Source: Eudromia elegans (Eukaryota > Chordata > Aves > Tinamiformes > Tinamidae). From it: a DNA stretch of 64,000 nt. The notes under the pieces were generated by a model. The model made no database searches. It worked only from the letters and a program-made list of their open reading frames with translations, and was not told the DNA's origin. Where the stretch lies: the NCBI GenBank assembly GCA_003342815.1, contig PTEX01000131.1, positions 891,640 through 955,639 of the forward strand, read 5' to 3'. Of the stretch, positions 39,306 to 64,000 are shown one piece after another. Position numbers and translations under genes: made by a program. Within the stretch, counting starts at the first letter, position 1. Each line of letters starts with the position of its first letter.

Positions 39306-42300
39306 AGCCCCTGCACACCAGCCCTCCTGCAAGGGACAACTGTGTCTCACCCCAAGCAAGCTTCTGTAGTGCTGGAACTTCTGTTCGGCCCTGTTTTTAT
39401 CTCTAAATTCCCCCTTTTCGAGCAATTCTTCCACGAAGGCCAGTTCCCATCTTGACCTTTCCGTTTGCATCCCCTCTTTGTAAATTCACTGACAACAACT
39501 GATCTACGTTACAAAGAGACAGGGGGAAGAAAAACTGTAGCAGTAAGCCAAATGCACGTGAGCTCTTGCCTCAGTGCATTTCAGCAGGCTCCTGCGTGGC
39601 CGCAGAGCACCGCCCCACAGCCCATACCCCTTGGTACACATCTGCTCAGATGTGAAAATCTGTCATGCAGAACTGCAGCTCGGATATCTTTGACTGTATG
39701 TGCAGAGTCCTCATGAGCACGCAGGTTTCAAGCTCTCAAGCATCTGCCATAGTCAAGGAAGACTTGATTTGGGTGGGTTTCAGTACAGCCACACGCCTGG
39801 GTGCTGCCCTGTGCTCTATGAAGCTTATCCTAATGTTGCCTCTCGGAATGGAGAGGTCCTAATCTGAGACTTTCAAAGAAGAGCACAGCAAGTGTTCAAG
39901 TTAGCATATTAATAGAAGGAAATATTAATGATCTTAATTTTTATGTCCACTTTTTATTGCTTTTTTTAACGGTTTGAGCAGTATCCACCATAGTATACAT
40001 TAGGTTAATAACGTATTTGTTGTCATGCAATTATTTGTGCCAATAGAATTAATAGATGAGAAAATATGAATAAATAGAAACTCCCAAGTGAACTGAGCTG
40101 CAGTTTTTGATCACAGCTTTTTAGCCTCGTCTGTGCTCTTTCATTCTCAAGAAGCCCTTATCACCCTCCCCAAGGGAAAAAAGATCAATGATACGTATGC
40201 TTTGTTACAGTGTCCTTCTGATAGAAAGCAGCAGCAAAATGAAACATGTTCAAAATCCTTTGCAGTAACTTACTTTATCGAGATATCTCCTTAAAGCCTC
40301 CCTTAAAAGGTTATTTAAGAAGAACCCACTGCACATGCATCTTCATAGTGCATTAATCCATGTTAAACATCAGCTGTGAATCTTCCAAATTTGGATAAAT
40401 ATTGGACACAACTGCTCATTGTTCTGTTATATGCCAACTATGAGAAGCAGTTTCAGCAAAACTGAATGCTTGAAAAGCAGCAATGCAACCCTTAAAAAAT
40501 ATGATGCTGGAAGAATCTTGCTTCTCTTTAAATAAAAATGATTTGTTAACATTGGAAGAGTTTCTTAGACTTTCAAGGAGAAGAATTGCTCAGGAAAGAT
40601 CTGCCTGGACATGAAGAATACAGATTATTCTTTGTCTTCCATAGTTTCTTTCCAAAGGCCCAGAATTATGAGGCTGGTCATTCAAAATGATAAAAAAGGG
40701 CAAGTTTTGTGACCACGCGCTCTTCTATTACCAGCACCATCCTGCTCCAGCTTTCAGATAAGAGGTTTAGCAGTACCACGATCTACTTGACATCTGCTGA
40801 CCTGGACCCCTGTGTCTGCTACTGCACAAAGGTCCTTAAGGATTTTAGCAGGCACCTCCTAGTCACGAACATTGGAATGAAACAAGGAGATAATGGAGAA
40901 AGAACAACTGAAAACTCCTGAGGAACAGGAGGAGTCGCTCCCGGCTTTGACCTCACATCCTCCATGCCCCATGAAAGTAGCTGGATTTGAGGGCAATGGA
41001 GACTTGCAACACAAGCACTTTTCCTGAATCTTATGAGAACTGAACTTGCTGACATTGTCAATGTTATGCAAGTATGCCAGGCTGCAATTAGTGAATTCTA
41101 GGAATACAGTAATTCTAGGGAAAAATGAAACCCTTTTAAGGCTGGAGGAGGAAAGCCATCTTAAGTATTTTCATTGCTCTTAACATCAAACGTTATTACA
41201 GCATGTCAGCAGGTCCTGATATACCACATGGGATAGGTATGTTTTAAAATGCAGTTTGGAATCCAAACTAAAATCTATCTGTCTTCTCTTCAGAGGACAG
41301 GGGAGGGTAAGGGACCCCAGAGGCAGGCGTGCATAGAAAATGAATACCCACATGTTTTTAATGGCATAGAGATACTGCCCACAGAACCAAGACTGAATTC
41401 CCAGAATCCTGTAATTAATGCATCCAAAATTATTCTTTGAATCATGACACAAAAGCTCCAAGGGGAGAGTGATCTTCTAATACCTCAGGGAATAATTAAT
41501 CCAAACACAACCATCACCTTAGAGGGCGAATCCATGAGGACTGGTTCAGCCAGCCAACACAAGCGGCCCAAGTCTGTCTTCTAGCGAGACAGCAGGCTTG
41601 TTAAAAAAGATCTATGTGATGAAAAATTCACTATACAGCTACACAAACTGCTGAATATTGAATGAGCATCGCTGTGCAAAGCCTGAACACTGCTGCTTCT
41701 GAATTTGCCTTGCTTCATTCGCTGAATGTTTGGTCTTGTTACGACTCTCTCTGCTAGACTGTGGCTCCAGTCATGTGGCCATCTAAATGAAAACTGCCAA
41801 ATCAGTAAGATGTTTTTAAGTATAACATTATACCCTAAAATCTCTCATTGTTAGAAATGAAAGACTCAAGTGGAAGCAGAATTTACCATTTATCTATTAA
41901 TAACCCCTAATATGAGCTTTCATTCTATAATTTTTAAGGACATCTACAACAGGCAAAAAGTTTTATCTAAAGTCAACACAGTTGGCAAATAGTTGCTGCA
42001 ATCTTCTTACAATCATTCTATTTTTAATTATGTTTTTTCTCTTTTGGAATCCACAGTATTTTCTATTTTTTATCTTGGCTTCAGTTTGCTCAAAATTAAA
42101 AGAAAGTTTGTGAGACACATAAATTTGGAAACTGTCTGTGAATACATCTACAAATTTAACTGCTCTGCTGAAACAAAGTTACACTGGGTAAAAAATTTGT
42201 TCTTCTGTGACACTTGTTCTGTTCAGCTGTCTTATATGTAATTTTTATTTTTTTCATTTAGACTTCATTTTCCAGGCAACTATTTATCTAGGGATTTTTT

Positions 42301-44606
42301 TATATATAATTTCCAAGCAACTTATGTAATTCTACAACTAATATTACCAAAGAGTTTCCAGACTCTCTTGAATTTATCTTGGCATTTTGCAATGCCATGC
42401 AGTGCACTGGCCAACAGATATTCCCTGGCTTCACTTGGAACATCCTCGGAGCGCTGTTTCTTTGCAGTGGAAATTCCCTGCAAGCTGTGTCTAGCTCTTG
42501 AGACACTACAAGAACCATCAGAAGATTCTGCCAATGTTTAACGTCTTGCCCATTACCACGCGCTCCAAGAGGCATCTGATGTGGAGGCTTGTCGATTGGC
42601 AATGTGGACCTGGAAAGCCAGGGACAGAATGTGGTTTTATTTGGATGAGAACGTGCCATGTGTCACACAATAAAGCTCAAAACAAGCTGCTTCTCATTCA
42701 GTCTTTCGGTTTCCTGATGAGGGCACCAGAAGTAATTCCCTTCAGAAATCTCTTTTGCAAAAATCCTACTACAACAGGATTTCTAGGGCAAAATCCAGTA
42801 AAAGAGTCAAGTCTATCGAATCAAAGGGGGACGGGTGCATCAGGCCAGGGCAGAGGCACCTCATGCTGCGACAGGAGCCCCCTTGCTCATTTTCACAGGG
42901 TCACTGGCCTCACTGGAAGTATTTGCCCCTTAGAAGCATTCCTGGGAGCAGGGGCTTCCCAAGCCTTCCCTGCTTGCTTGCTATCCTAGCTGTTGGGGCT
43001 CCTCTCCGAGGGGTACCCGCTTTGCCCCCTGCCCTGTGGAGCTCCCAAGCCTCATAACCCCAGGGGCTGCCTGGGACCCACGTGTCTGATTCAGATGCCA
43101 TCCGAACATTCACGTTCCCTTCGGGGTCAATGGAGCAGCTCTTGGCAAGGGTTTCTGAGCAACCAGGCGCTTCAAACAGCCTGGAAAGGATGCTGCAGAT
43201 TCAAGGCCTGCCCCTCAGCTCCCCGTGCATTCACGTATGTTCATGCAGTTTTCACCCAAAAGCTAAAATTTGAGGTGCTGAAATATTTTCTTCATGGACC
43301 AGACCTTCCTGGGACCTATGATTACAAAAGCACATGCAAGAGCTGCTGTGCTTCAGGCTGCCTCCCAACAACTTTCACTGTATTAATCAACATCTAATTC
43401 CACCTGGACCAGGGCTATTACTTGTCATCTACCACAGGACAACAGTTGCTGTGGAGCACAGTCCCATTCCAGCACGGTCCTGCTCCCAGGGCTGCTGCTG
43501 TGTTTTATTCGACACTTCTGGAAACTAAAAAGCATTCCAGTCCCTTGAACACACAAAGCTGATGTGTGTGCATAAGGAAACACATCACAGTTGAAACGCA
43601 CCTAAAATGAACTACTGGGCTCTGAAGAGGAGAGGGAAAGTAGTAGGTTTGCTGCTATTCCTTTTCAAATTGGGCTTCTGAGACCAAGTCTCACCTTTGG
43701 GATGCAGATGCACTTCTCAGTCTCCAGGTCTGGGCAGCTGCCACAGTCTGATGCGGGGCCAGGGGCATGGGCCAGACCCCCCGTCCTGCACTTGGGGAGG
43801 CGCAGCAGTTGTCTGACCCCATGGGAGGGCAGAGCCCCTGTATTGCTCTGGTCAAGTCCCCCTTCCTGGAGAATGGAGGACTCGGGGTGCCAGGACATGA
43901 GAATGTGCCAGAGGGCACCTGCTGCACGGTGTGAATCCTGCCTCAGGGCCTTCAGATACAAGGGCGCCCCGCAAGCCGGTCCTGAGAGGCCTTGGCACGA
44001 GCCTTGGGCTGTTCAGCCTGGGTTACCTTCTGACCCTCCCTGTGAGAGAACAGGCAGCCATGCACAGTCCCACAAGCAGCGACACCGAGAGCTGAGGGGA
44101 GGCAAGACAAACTGCAATACCGCGCTGCCCTGGGCTGCCAAGTCCCTTCCTGAACCTGCTCCTCCGTTCCTGAAACGTGTTTAATTTACCCGTGGGGCTG
44201 GAGGTGCTGGCACGTGCAAAGGGCTGCTGCCCCTGCACACCCGGGCACCAGGGCAGCTCCTCAGGAGGCTGCAGAATCTCAGGCTATTGGCAGCTAGTGC
44301 TATGGGGTTACCTCCTTCATCCCACCCTTCAGCCATCAGGTCAGGAGTTCATCCAGCCCAGCATTGTGCCAGGTTACAGCCCTGAGCACGTCCTTCTCGG
44401 TGAACTCAGTAAAAATGTCCCCTGATTTATCCCTCTGTCTTCTAGCAAGCAGCGGTTCAGCGGTTTACTGAGCAGTAGCACGCCACTACTTATGTTAATC
44501 TCCATTATTTCTACTTGCTCTCTTGCAATAACCCTTAAACAAGGGTTATTTCAGTTTGTGAAAATCAGCTAAATACCTTGTTTATTATTTTGTATTTTTT
44601 TTTCTG

Positions 44607-44628
44607 AAAAAAAAAAAAAAAAAAAAAG
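44607..44628. repeat. Poly-A tract (22)
   Basis: This is the longest A run in the window. It is preceded by a T-rich stretch, so the pair could fold back. No retrogene body was identified upstream. Confidence 0.9.
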
Positions 44629-47600
44629 GAACAAGTACTGCTAATCCAAAATGAGGAACCTTGGCTACAGACAGCTCCCATTAATCAGGTCGCAGGCTGA
44701 GGTTCTGATAAAAACTCCAGTGATGCTAATGGGAATCTTTCCAGAGCAGCTTTAGCTTAAGCCCCACAGCCACAGACATATTGCACTCCTCGGATCCCTT
44801 AGGCCCATAATCTTACTCAGACCTTCACCGAAGAATGATTAGCATAAAAATCTAGAAGCTTCACTTATTTCACAATACGGAGCATGTTCCAGTGTATTCC
44901 CAGCCGCCAAATTCCCTCAACATTCCCAGTGCAGGAGCCAAAATCTTCAGCTTCCATCTTTGACAATTTCCACTGTTGCACAGAGGGATGCGTGATTATA
45001 AAAATCTGTGGCGGCTTAACTTAATACAAAGTAGGACAAAGATAAAATAACATACAAGTCTTAACCATTAATTCAGGGAAAATCTAGCACTGGGATAAAT
45101 TAAAGCCTAATTAAAGCCATGCTTAAGCCATTGCTGAAATATGATAGCTAGGAATCAAAGAGGCAAAACAAAAAAGATGAGTAGAAGAAAGATCAACACC
45201 ACAAGACCATCTAACTTAATTATTATAGCTCCCATTATCACCATTAGCAAAAGTAAACAGCAATTGTTTCTAGAGCTTCATTTTTTACAATGCCTATTCC
45301 AAAACCTCCTGTATTGCTTAAAACCGTTGCTCCTGGAGGCATAGGGTTACATCAGCTTCTCAGTTTTCTCTTTCTTCTCCTCCTAAAGCAGACTTGAAAA
45401 TTGGAAACTCCACACAAGCTAGTGAGCTCCAAACCCTCAGAAGCCAAGAGACAAAGAATCCCACTGGGCTTTTATAGCACGACTTCCAGAAAGCGTCTTG
45501 GGTGTGTTTGCTTTCTGGTTTAATTACAGAAGTCAAGCTCTGCAACAGAGACCGTGTTGATGGCTTCATCCGATGGCTCAGATGCCGTCTGAGCCACACC
45601 AGCAGCAGCAAGTTACTCCCAGCATGTGTAACTCTCTATAACAGGCATTTTCAGTAATTACACTAATACCTGCAAGAAGACGATCAACGTTGGCCCCTTG
45701 CACGATTCAGAGAGTCGGAAAGGAGGAGGGGAGTGATGCTTCTGGACCTTGCAGTGCCCTCGAGCCACAAGGAGGAAACACGTCACCCTCCCATGACGGG
45801 CACCCTTCTCTGAATCCTCCTCCCTCCAACGGGCCATTTATCAGATGTTAGAACTGATAAAACACCACAAAATAAGGAAGTGGGAGCAATCTCATCTCCC
45901 CCACTTCCCGTGCATCACCTTTAGTTGCAATGTACATTTTAATTGATGTTACTGTCTGCTCAGAAATAGCCATGAGCGTGCTTCAGTTCAGACGTATCAA
46001 GGGAACACCACCACCACCTGGGAAAAAGGAACCACATTCCAGATACCGTGCTTTTATTTCACGCACTTCATCATTATAGTCCTGGCCAGTGGAGTTAGAA
46101 TAGTAAGACTGTGCAGGACCACCCAGTTTTGCTATAAACTATTCCTTCTAATCCTAAGGATTCATGTGGAAAAAGAATAAAATTGTAAATACTACGAAAA
46201 GGAAAGACTGATGGGTACACGCTGTCCCCAGTAGTGCCGTACAGATGTGGAACATCTCATAGCTACCCACGTAGACTTGAAAACCTGCAGGGGGAAAAAT
46301 GTAAGGAAACATAATCCAAATGAATAACCCCAATATTCTGGCACGAAGCTAAAGGCTGTGGATTGCACTTGGCGGGACATGGGCACTAATCCCAGTGTGG
46401 AATCTCCGTTCACCTTCCAAATTCATGGGCGCACACACCTCACCAAGGAGGATTATGGCACACTCTGCAGACCTGCATGGCCAAAAAGTGTTTTGCACCT
46501 GTAAATTATTCACACATTTTACATTTTTAAATAAACCTGCAGATTTATTGTACAATAGTACATCACGTGCCTTTTTAACCAAAAGCTCAGCATCACACAA
46601 TGCTTGAATCTTCCATTTAGACATACACAGTCCCACAACACGGTTCAAGTAAGCTAGAAAAGCTACGTAATGAATTATTTACCAAGAGTCCTGGCTACGC
46701 TCTTCTTGCAAACGTTCACGTACAGCGAGAACAGTGGCAGTGCTTCTGGTGCTGTAACACTCAATGACTGCAACCTGTCTGACCACAGCAGCTAACGGGA
46801 TTTTCCAAAGACAAACCAGGAGATCATTTATGGGACACCACACGTGATTGCTAACGCACGAAATAGTAGGCTAGAGGATCTAATACATGTAATATAAGGA
46901 CCAGAAATCTGTCATGAGATCAGTCTGATGTAATGCCTGCAGTAAGCAGGCCAGAATATCTGCCACACAGGTGGTGGATGCATGACAAGAGTTGCACCAG
47001 GTAATAGTATTGCTTGGACTGAACTTTTAAGTTTGTAGAGCAGGGTGGTCTGTACAAATATACACTTGCCAAATTACACCAATTTGCAGGCCAGAAAATC
47101 TCCTGTAGCCATTTACCCACATGCCAGCAGTCTCCTTTTCGGTTATTTTTTACACTATTTATCTCGATTTTATCCAGTTCAGTCGAAAATAATATTGTTA
47201 CTTCCCAGCAGACGGAGCGCGTTTTGTATCCTACTCTTTCAAGCTGCCTTGTAACAAATAACTGAATGCGTATAACTGGGCACCTTGACCCTTTTGGCAT
47301 AAAAGTTCAAATTCTATCCATATTAAAGAATTCCAAATTCATAAAAGAAGAGTATTTTCAACAAATTTTTAAATATCTGAAGAGGGTAAATTTGGATCCT
47401 ACCCCTAAATATGTGATTTCCACTTAATATGGGAGCATGATGATGCACTGTTGATGCATTTTTTTAAACTTCAAATGCCTCAGTAAAATTTCACTATACT
47501 GATGAAATTTCCGCTTTTCTCTCTTGTTTCTAATCTGAGATATGACTGTCCAGCAGAAGAGGGAGAGTTGAAAACAAACTTGCCTTGTGTGACTAAATGC

Positions 47601-48044
47601 CTGCCATCAATATGTTGTCTTGTTCATTTTCTAAACTTTGAAGTCTTGGTGGCTTTCAGTGAATATGTGAACTTCCAGCTGCACATCTAGACAACATTAA
47701 CACCTTTAAAGATTGTCAAAAAACAGTTGGATGGAACAGACACCACCCAAAACAATTATTTTTTTCTGGCTGTGAAACATGAATTCAAGCTGCACAGCAA
47801 CAAAATGCACAAGCTTTTCTTCTTCATCCTTCCTGAATTTTTAATTTGGCGGATAAGTAATGAAAAATAACTAAAAGGTATCCTTGAAGTATCATTAGCA
47901 GATTAAGGAATAAAGACCTGTTATTCCCTTGGTTTGTTTCATGCCACCTTCTAATGAAAGAACTTTCCAAATTCTTTCCACTTGCTAACACCGGGTCGGA
48001 AGCTTACGTTTCTTACATATTTAAACAGTCCCAACACCAGAGAC

Positions 48045-48554
48045 ATACAAAATGTTATACTGAACTTTAATCCTTGTGAAACATTATTACACCACCACGC
48101 TGTTATAGATATAAGTCTTTTCAATAACATTCATTACATAATTCAGTAAGGAGCACTGGCTACTACTATGCACGGTCAAATATTTCTGGCAATATTGGGA
48201 ACTGACTACAGCAAATTTCTTTTTTAAAATCAAGAGTTAACCTACATGTTCTGAACTTGCAAATGACACACAAGAGATTGTACTTCTGTATATGTTGCAG
48301 AGACATTCACCCTTTTTTTTTCTGCATTGTATAGAAGAGTAAATTCTCTATAACAATATGAAAGAAATTTAATAACTTATTTATCTAGCTAGAAGTCTAA
48401 TAATAATTTTAATCATATTAATCAAAAGATGTCTGAAAAAAATCGAAGTTAATTGTTGTGAAGTGCACAATATCTAAAATATAGGGACTTTCCACAGTAC
48501 GTTATACTAAGTCAACATAGAATAGATTAAAAGCTGGAAAGCCAGAATTTTCAT
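48045..48554 (-). other. CPE: CPE 3' UTR (probable extent)
   Basis: This is the sequence after the stop codon on the minus strand. It is AT-rich, has no AATAAA, and has three ATTAAA variants (48408-48413, 48368-48373, 48066-48071). The last is followed by a GT-rich stretch, as expected for a cleavage site, so the end is placed near 48,045. The extent is inferred; earlier ends near 48,390 or 48,350 are possible. Confidence 0.5.
48066..48071 (-). terminator. Candidate CPE polyadenylation signal (ATTAAA)
   Basis: On the minus strand this reads ATTAAA, the commonest variant of the canonical hexamer, about 485 nt after the stop. Downstream lies a T/G-rich stretch containing tttgtatgtctctggtgttg, a plausible CstF-binding element. 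Two other ATTAAA copies upstream could serve as proximal sites. Confidence 0.4.
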
Positions 48555-61759
<13,205 letters not shown>

Positions 61760-64000
61760 CTGCAGAAAGAAAAGGCGAACACGTGTTAGAGTAGCACACC
61801 ATTTGACATTGGTACTGTTAGTTTCTGATGTAACTGTTGCCTCAATATTATAAGCAAACGTCTTGTTTAGGAAGCTTAAGTGTAAATACACAAACCAATG
61901 CTCATTTTTAATGTTCTCTCTATGGTCAGTTTAAGCTTATCCCATTGCAACTGCATTAAACTGCAATTGCTAAAACATTCCTAACAGACAGCTCTTGCTC
62001 CCAGGGATATGGAGAACCTCAGGTGGCAGCTGCTTCGGATGCTCAGCTCGGACTTCCCGGAGCAAGAGCAGTAACCCAGCTCACAAGGGGGTAGTTCAGA
62101 CCTCACCACAAACACACCTTCCAACACTCCCAACTGCTCGTTAGTCGCATTGCCGTGCCCCTAGGTATAAAGAATGCACAAGAGAAGTCTTAGAGAGGTC
62201 TGCAGGACATATATTTTAAAAGTTAACATTCTGGGCCCTAATTCCGGCGATGTGTTAGTATAAGTGTAAATATCTGAATTAACAGAAATATTGTATAACT
62301 AAAATGAAAAACACAGCTCTTCTTTCTTAAATAGCTCTTCTTTCATGACTAGCTTCCATTTCATGTGCATTTTTCTGTTAGAAAAGCTTCAATCAAAGAT
62401 GAAGTTAACTACACGCTTTGCACAGCTTTGAATATGCTTTGGGACAGTCCTTGGGACTCTCCCTGGGGCAAACCTAGGCCAGGAGGAGCGCAGCACAAAC
62501 AAGACGTGAATAACTGTGGAGCAAGCACAGAGCCGTAGCTATGTGCGACTCTTCACTCCGTGCTGGTTAACCTTAATCCAGGGATAACGTGCCAGCAGAT
62601 AGTGCTATTTATACCCTCACTGCTTTCCTTCCAGCTAAGGTGTTCCTGTACCTATGAGTTGGTCTCCAGTATTTCTGACAGGTAAGCTAAAGGGGGTTTG
62701 ATTTTTTTTGTTTGTTTCAGTCATTCATTTCACCCAATTTTTATGGTTTACCTCCTGTTTCGGTATTGAGCTTTCATTTACTATTTCTTCCTATCTGCTG
62801 ATACCAGGGTACACTTGAGGTCTAATCACCAGGTGTAATCAGACCATGCAACCAACTCAATCCCACTAAAAAGAATGGATCCTATTTATTAGAGTACACA
62901 GCACTGAACATTACAAATGTACTTATATAATCTCATATATATGATACATAATCTCTTATATAATTAGAATACTCAAGTCTGTACACATTGCTATGTTACT
63001 CACAAGAAAAGGGTTTCATAAGCAAATGGCCAAATTTGTTGCTATGGCAAATATGAATTTGGTTAAATTTCTCTAGAAAGGTTAAATTTCTCTAGGAAAC
63101 TTTTCTAGGTTAAGTTTCTCTAGGAATGATCAACAAGCCCTTCTCCCAATTCCCGGCCCTGTGTATTAATCAGCTTTTCCTTCCCACTTAAATTTTACAA
63201 GAAGGAAATGATAGGAATTCACAATCTACAAACCAAGGAATAGAAATACATGTTTCCCATTAGGCACTACTTACCCCCTTCCCCAAAGACACATTAGCAG
63301 CCTTTAAAAGTGTTTGTGAAAATAAGCACAAAGTGTATAGCAAACCAAGAGCATAGCCTCATCTATAGCGTCACTGCAGTACTATCGGCCCATCTCAAAA
63401 GGGTTTCGAGAGCAAAAAGCAGTTCAGGAAGAGGCAGAGTCACTGATAATGTGGGAAAAATCATCTATGAAACAGAGACCAAACAGATCAGCTCTATTTT
63501 ACTTGGAAAGACTAATTATAAAAGGGAACATTAACATATTCCATACATTGTGGTAAGGAAGAATCAGTCTGAAATGTAATATTTCTCTGTACCACAAAAT
63601 AAGAGAAGGCAACATCCAGTGAAAGGAAACAATGATAATTTTTGGACATCTGTCACCATCTGTCAAAGAATTCTGTGTCAGCAGAACTGTTGGCAGTCTT
63701 GCTAGCAATAATAGCTGAAAAAATAACCCAGAAGTGAATGGAAAAGAAATAAAAATGACAGGATAACAGCGCTGAATAACAACGCTGCTTAAAAGCTTAA
63801 TTTAATATTCACGGTGATGGCCAAGTTGAGCAAGACCAACAGCTTGAGTTTAAGAGACATCCCAGGCCCACCATTGCTTCTGAAGGAACCAGATCCTTGC
63901 CCTCCACTACGTGGACTAACACGGATCTCTCAAGGGCTGCGGATGCCAATCATGCGGTGCTTAAATCCCCTTTGGCCAATCTAAGACCTCACGACTGAAA
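61760..64000 (-). other. CPE intron 1 (partial, runs off the window)
   Basis: Only the 3' end of intron 1 is present, ending ttctgcag before exon 2. It carries a short tandem repeat (63061-63126) and an AT-rich stretch near 62.93-62.97 kb. Exon 1 with the signal peptide is not in the window. Confidence 0.85.
63061..63126. repeat. Three-copy tandem repeat in CPE intron 1
   Basis: Three near-identical units of the form ggttaaatttctctaggaa begin at 63061, 63080 and 63108. The first two units abut. The third has one internal change (ttaagttt) and is separated by about 9 nt. It is probably a local duplication. Confidence 0.8.

Larger units (their letters stand above)
35041..48044. other. Intergenic, no gene recognised (immediately downstream of CPE)
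   Basis: It begins with a GC-rich but CpG-poorer shoulder of the island (to about 35.3 kb). It then holds AT-rich DNA with a poly-C tract, a CpG-dense patch at 39.1 kb, a GC-richer stretch at 42.8-44.4 kb and a 22-base A run. The longest frames (163 codons at 42498-42989; 160 codons at 43702-44184) show no domain and are treated as chance. Confidence 0.55.

Noticed and set aside
42498..42989. 163-codon plus-strand open frame
   Set aside because: No family resemblance. It crosses from AT-rich to GC-rich DNA without change in coding character and is likely chance.
43960..44070. Possible CR1 LINE 3' fragment (phrases such as gctgttcagcctggg)
   Set aside because: Only a short word resembles the CR1 tail. 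No longer match and no terminal octamer repeats were visible.
43702..44184. 160-codon plus-strand open frame
   Set aside because: It is a compositional frame in GC-rich DNA with an opposing frame on the minus strand and no domain.

Overview
This is a vertebrate nuclear window, most likely from a bird. It holds one protein gene I can support: the 3' portion of carboxypeptidase E (CPE) on the minus strand. Eight split coding exons with GT-AG borders translate into one continuous protein. Counting back from the C-terminus against the 476-residue mammalian protein, every family landmark falls at the mammalian position: zinc ligands His114, Glu117 and His248, catalytic Glu342, and N-glycosylation sites Asn139 and Asn390. 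The bird assignment rests on short introns (exons 2-9 span about 13 kb), few recognisable interspersed repeats, CpG-rich patches and compact intergenic DNA. Another sauropsid cannot be excluded. A 45-base run of N is a scaffold gap.

Layout, left to right: 1-48,044 shows no gene I can defend. It contains poly-A/T and poly-C tracts, a few dinucleotide repeats, AT-rich and purine-rich stretches, and several CpG-dense patches. The strongest patch is an orphan CpG island at about 34,630-35,040. From 48,045 to the right edge is CPE read leftwards: 3' UTR (about 48,045-48,554), exon 9 (48,555-48,653), exon 8 (49,726-49,844), exon 7 (51,619-51,718), exon 6 (53,377-53,516), exon 5 (58,570-58,752), exon 4 (59,222-59,339), exon 3 (60,221-60,388), exon 2 (61,563-61,759), then intron 1 running off the window. 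Exon 1 (signal peptide, propeptide and about the first 102 residues) and the promoter lie beyond 64,000.

In mammals TLL1 lies downstream of CPE on the same strand, so by synteny it would be expected left of position 1. No TLL1 exon was recognised here, and the left 48 kb is best read as CPE-TLL1 intergenic DNA that may hold regulatory elements. I found no new gene system. The points most worth checking are the orphan CpG island, splice-site oddities in CPE (a 4-nt tandem donor after exon 2, a tetranucleotide repeat serving as the polypyrimidine tract before exon 7), a CpG island over exon 5, an extra cysteine, and a homeodomain-site-like block near 22.1-22.35 kb.
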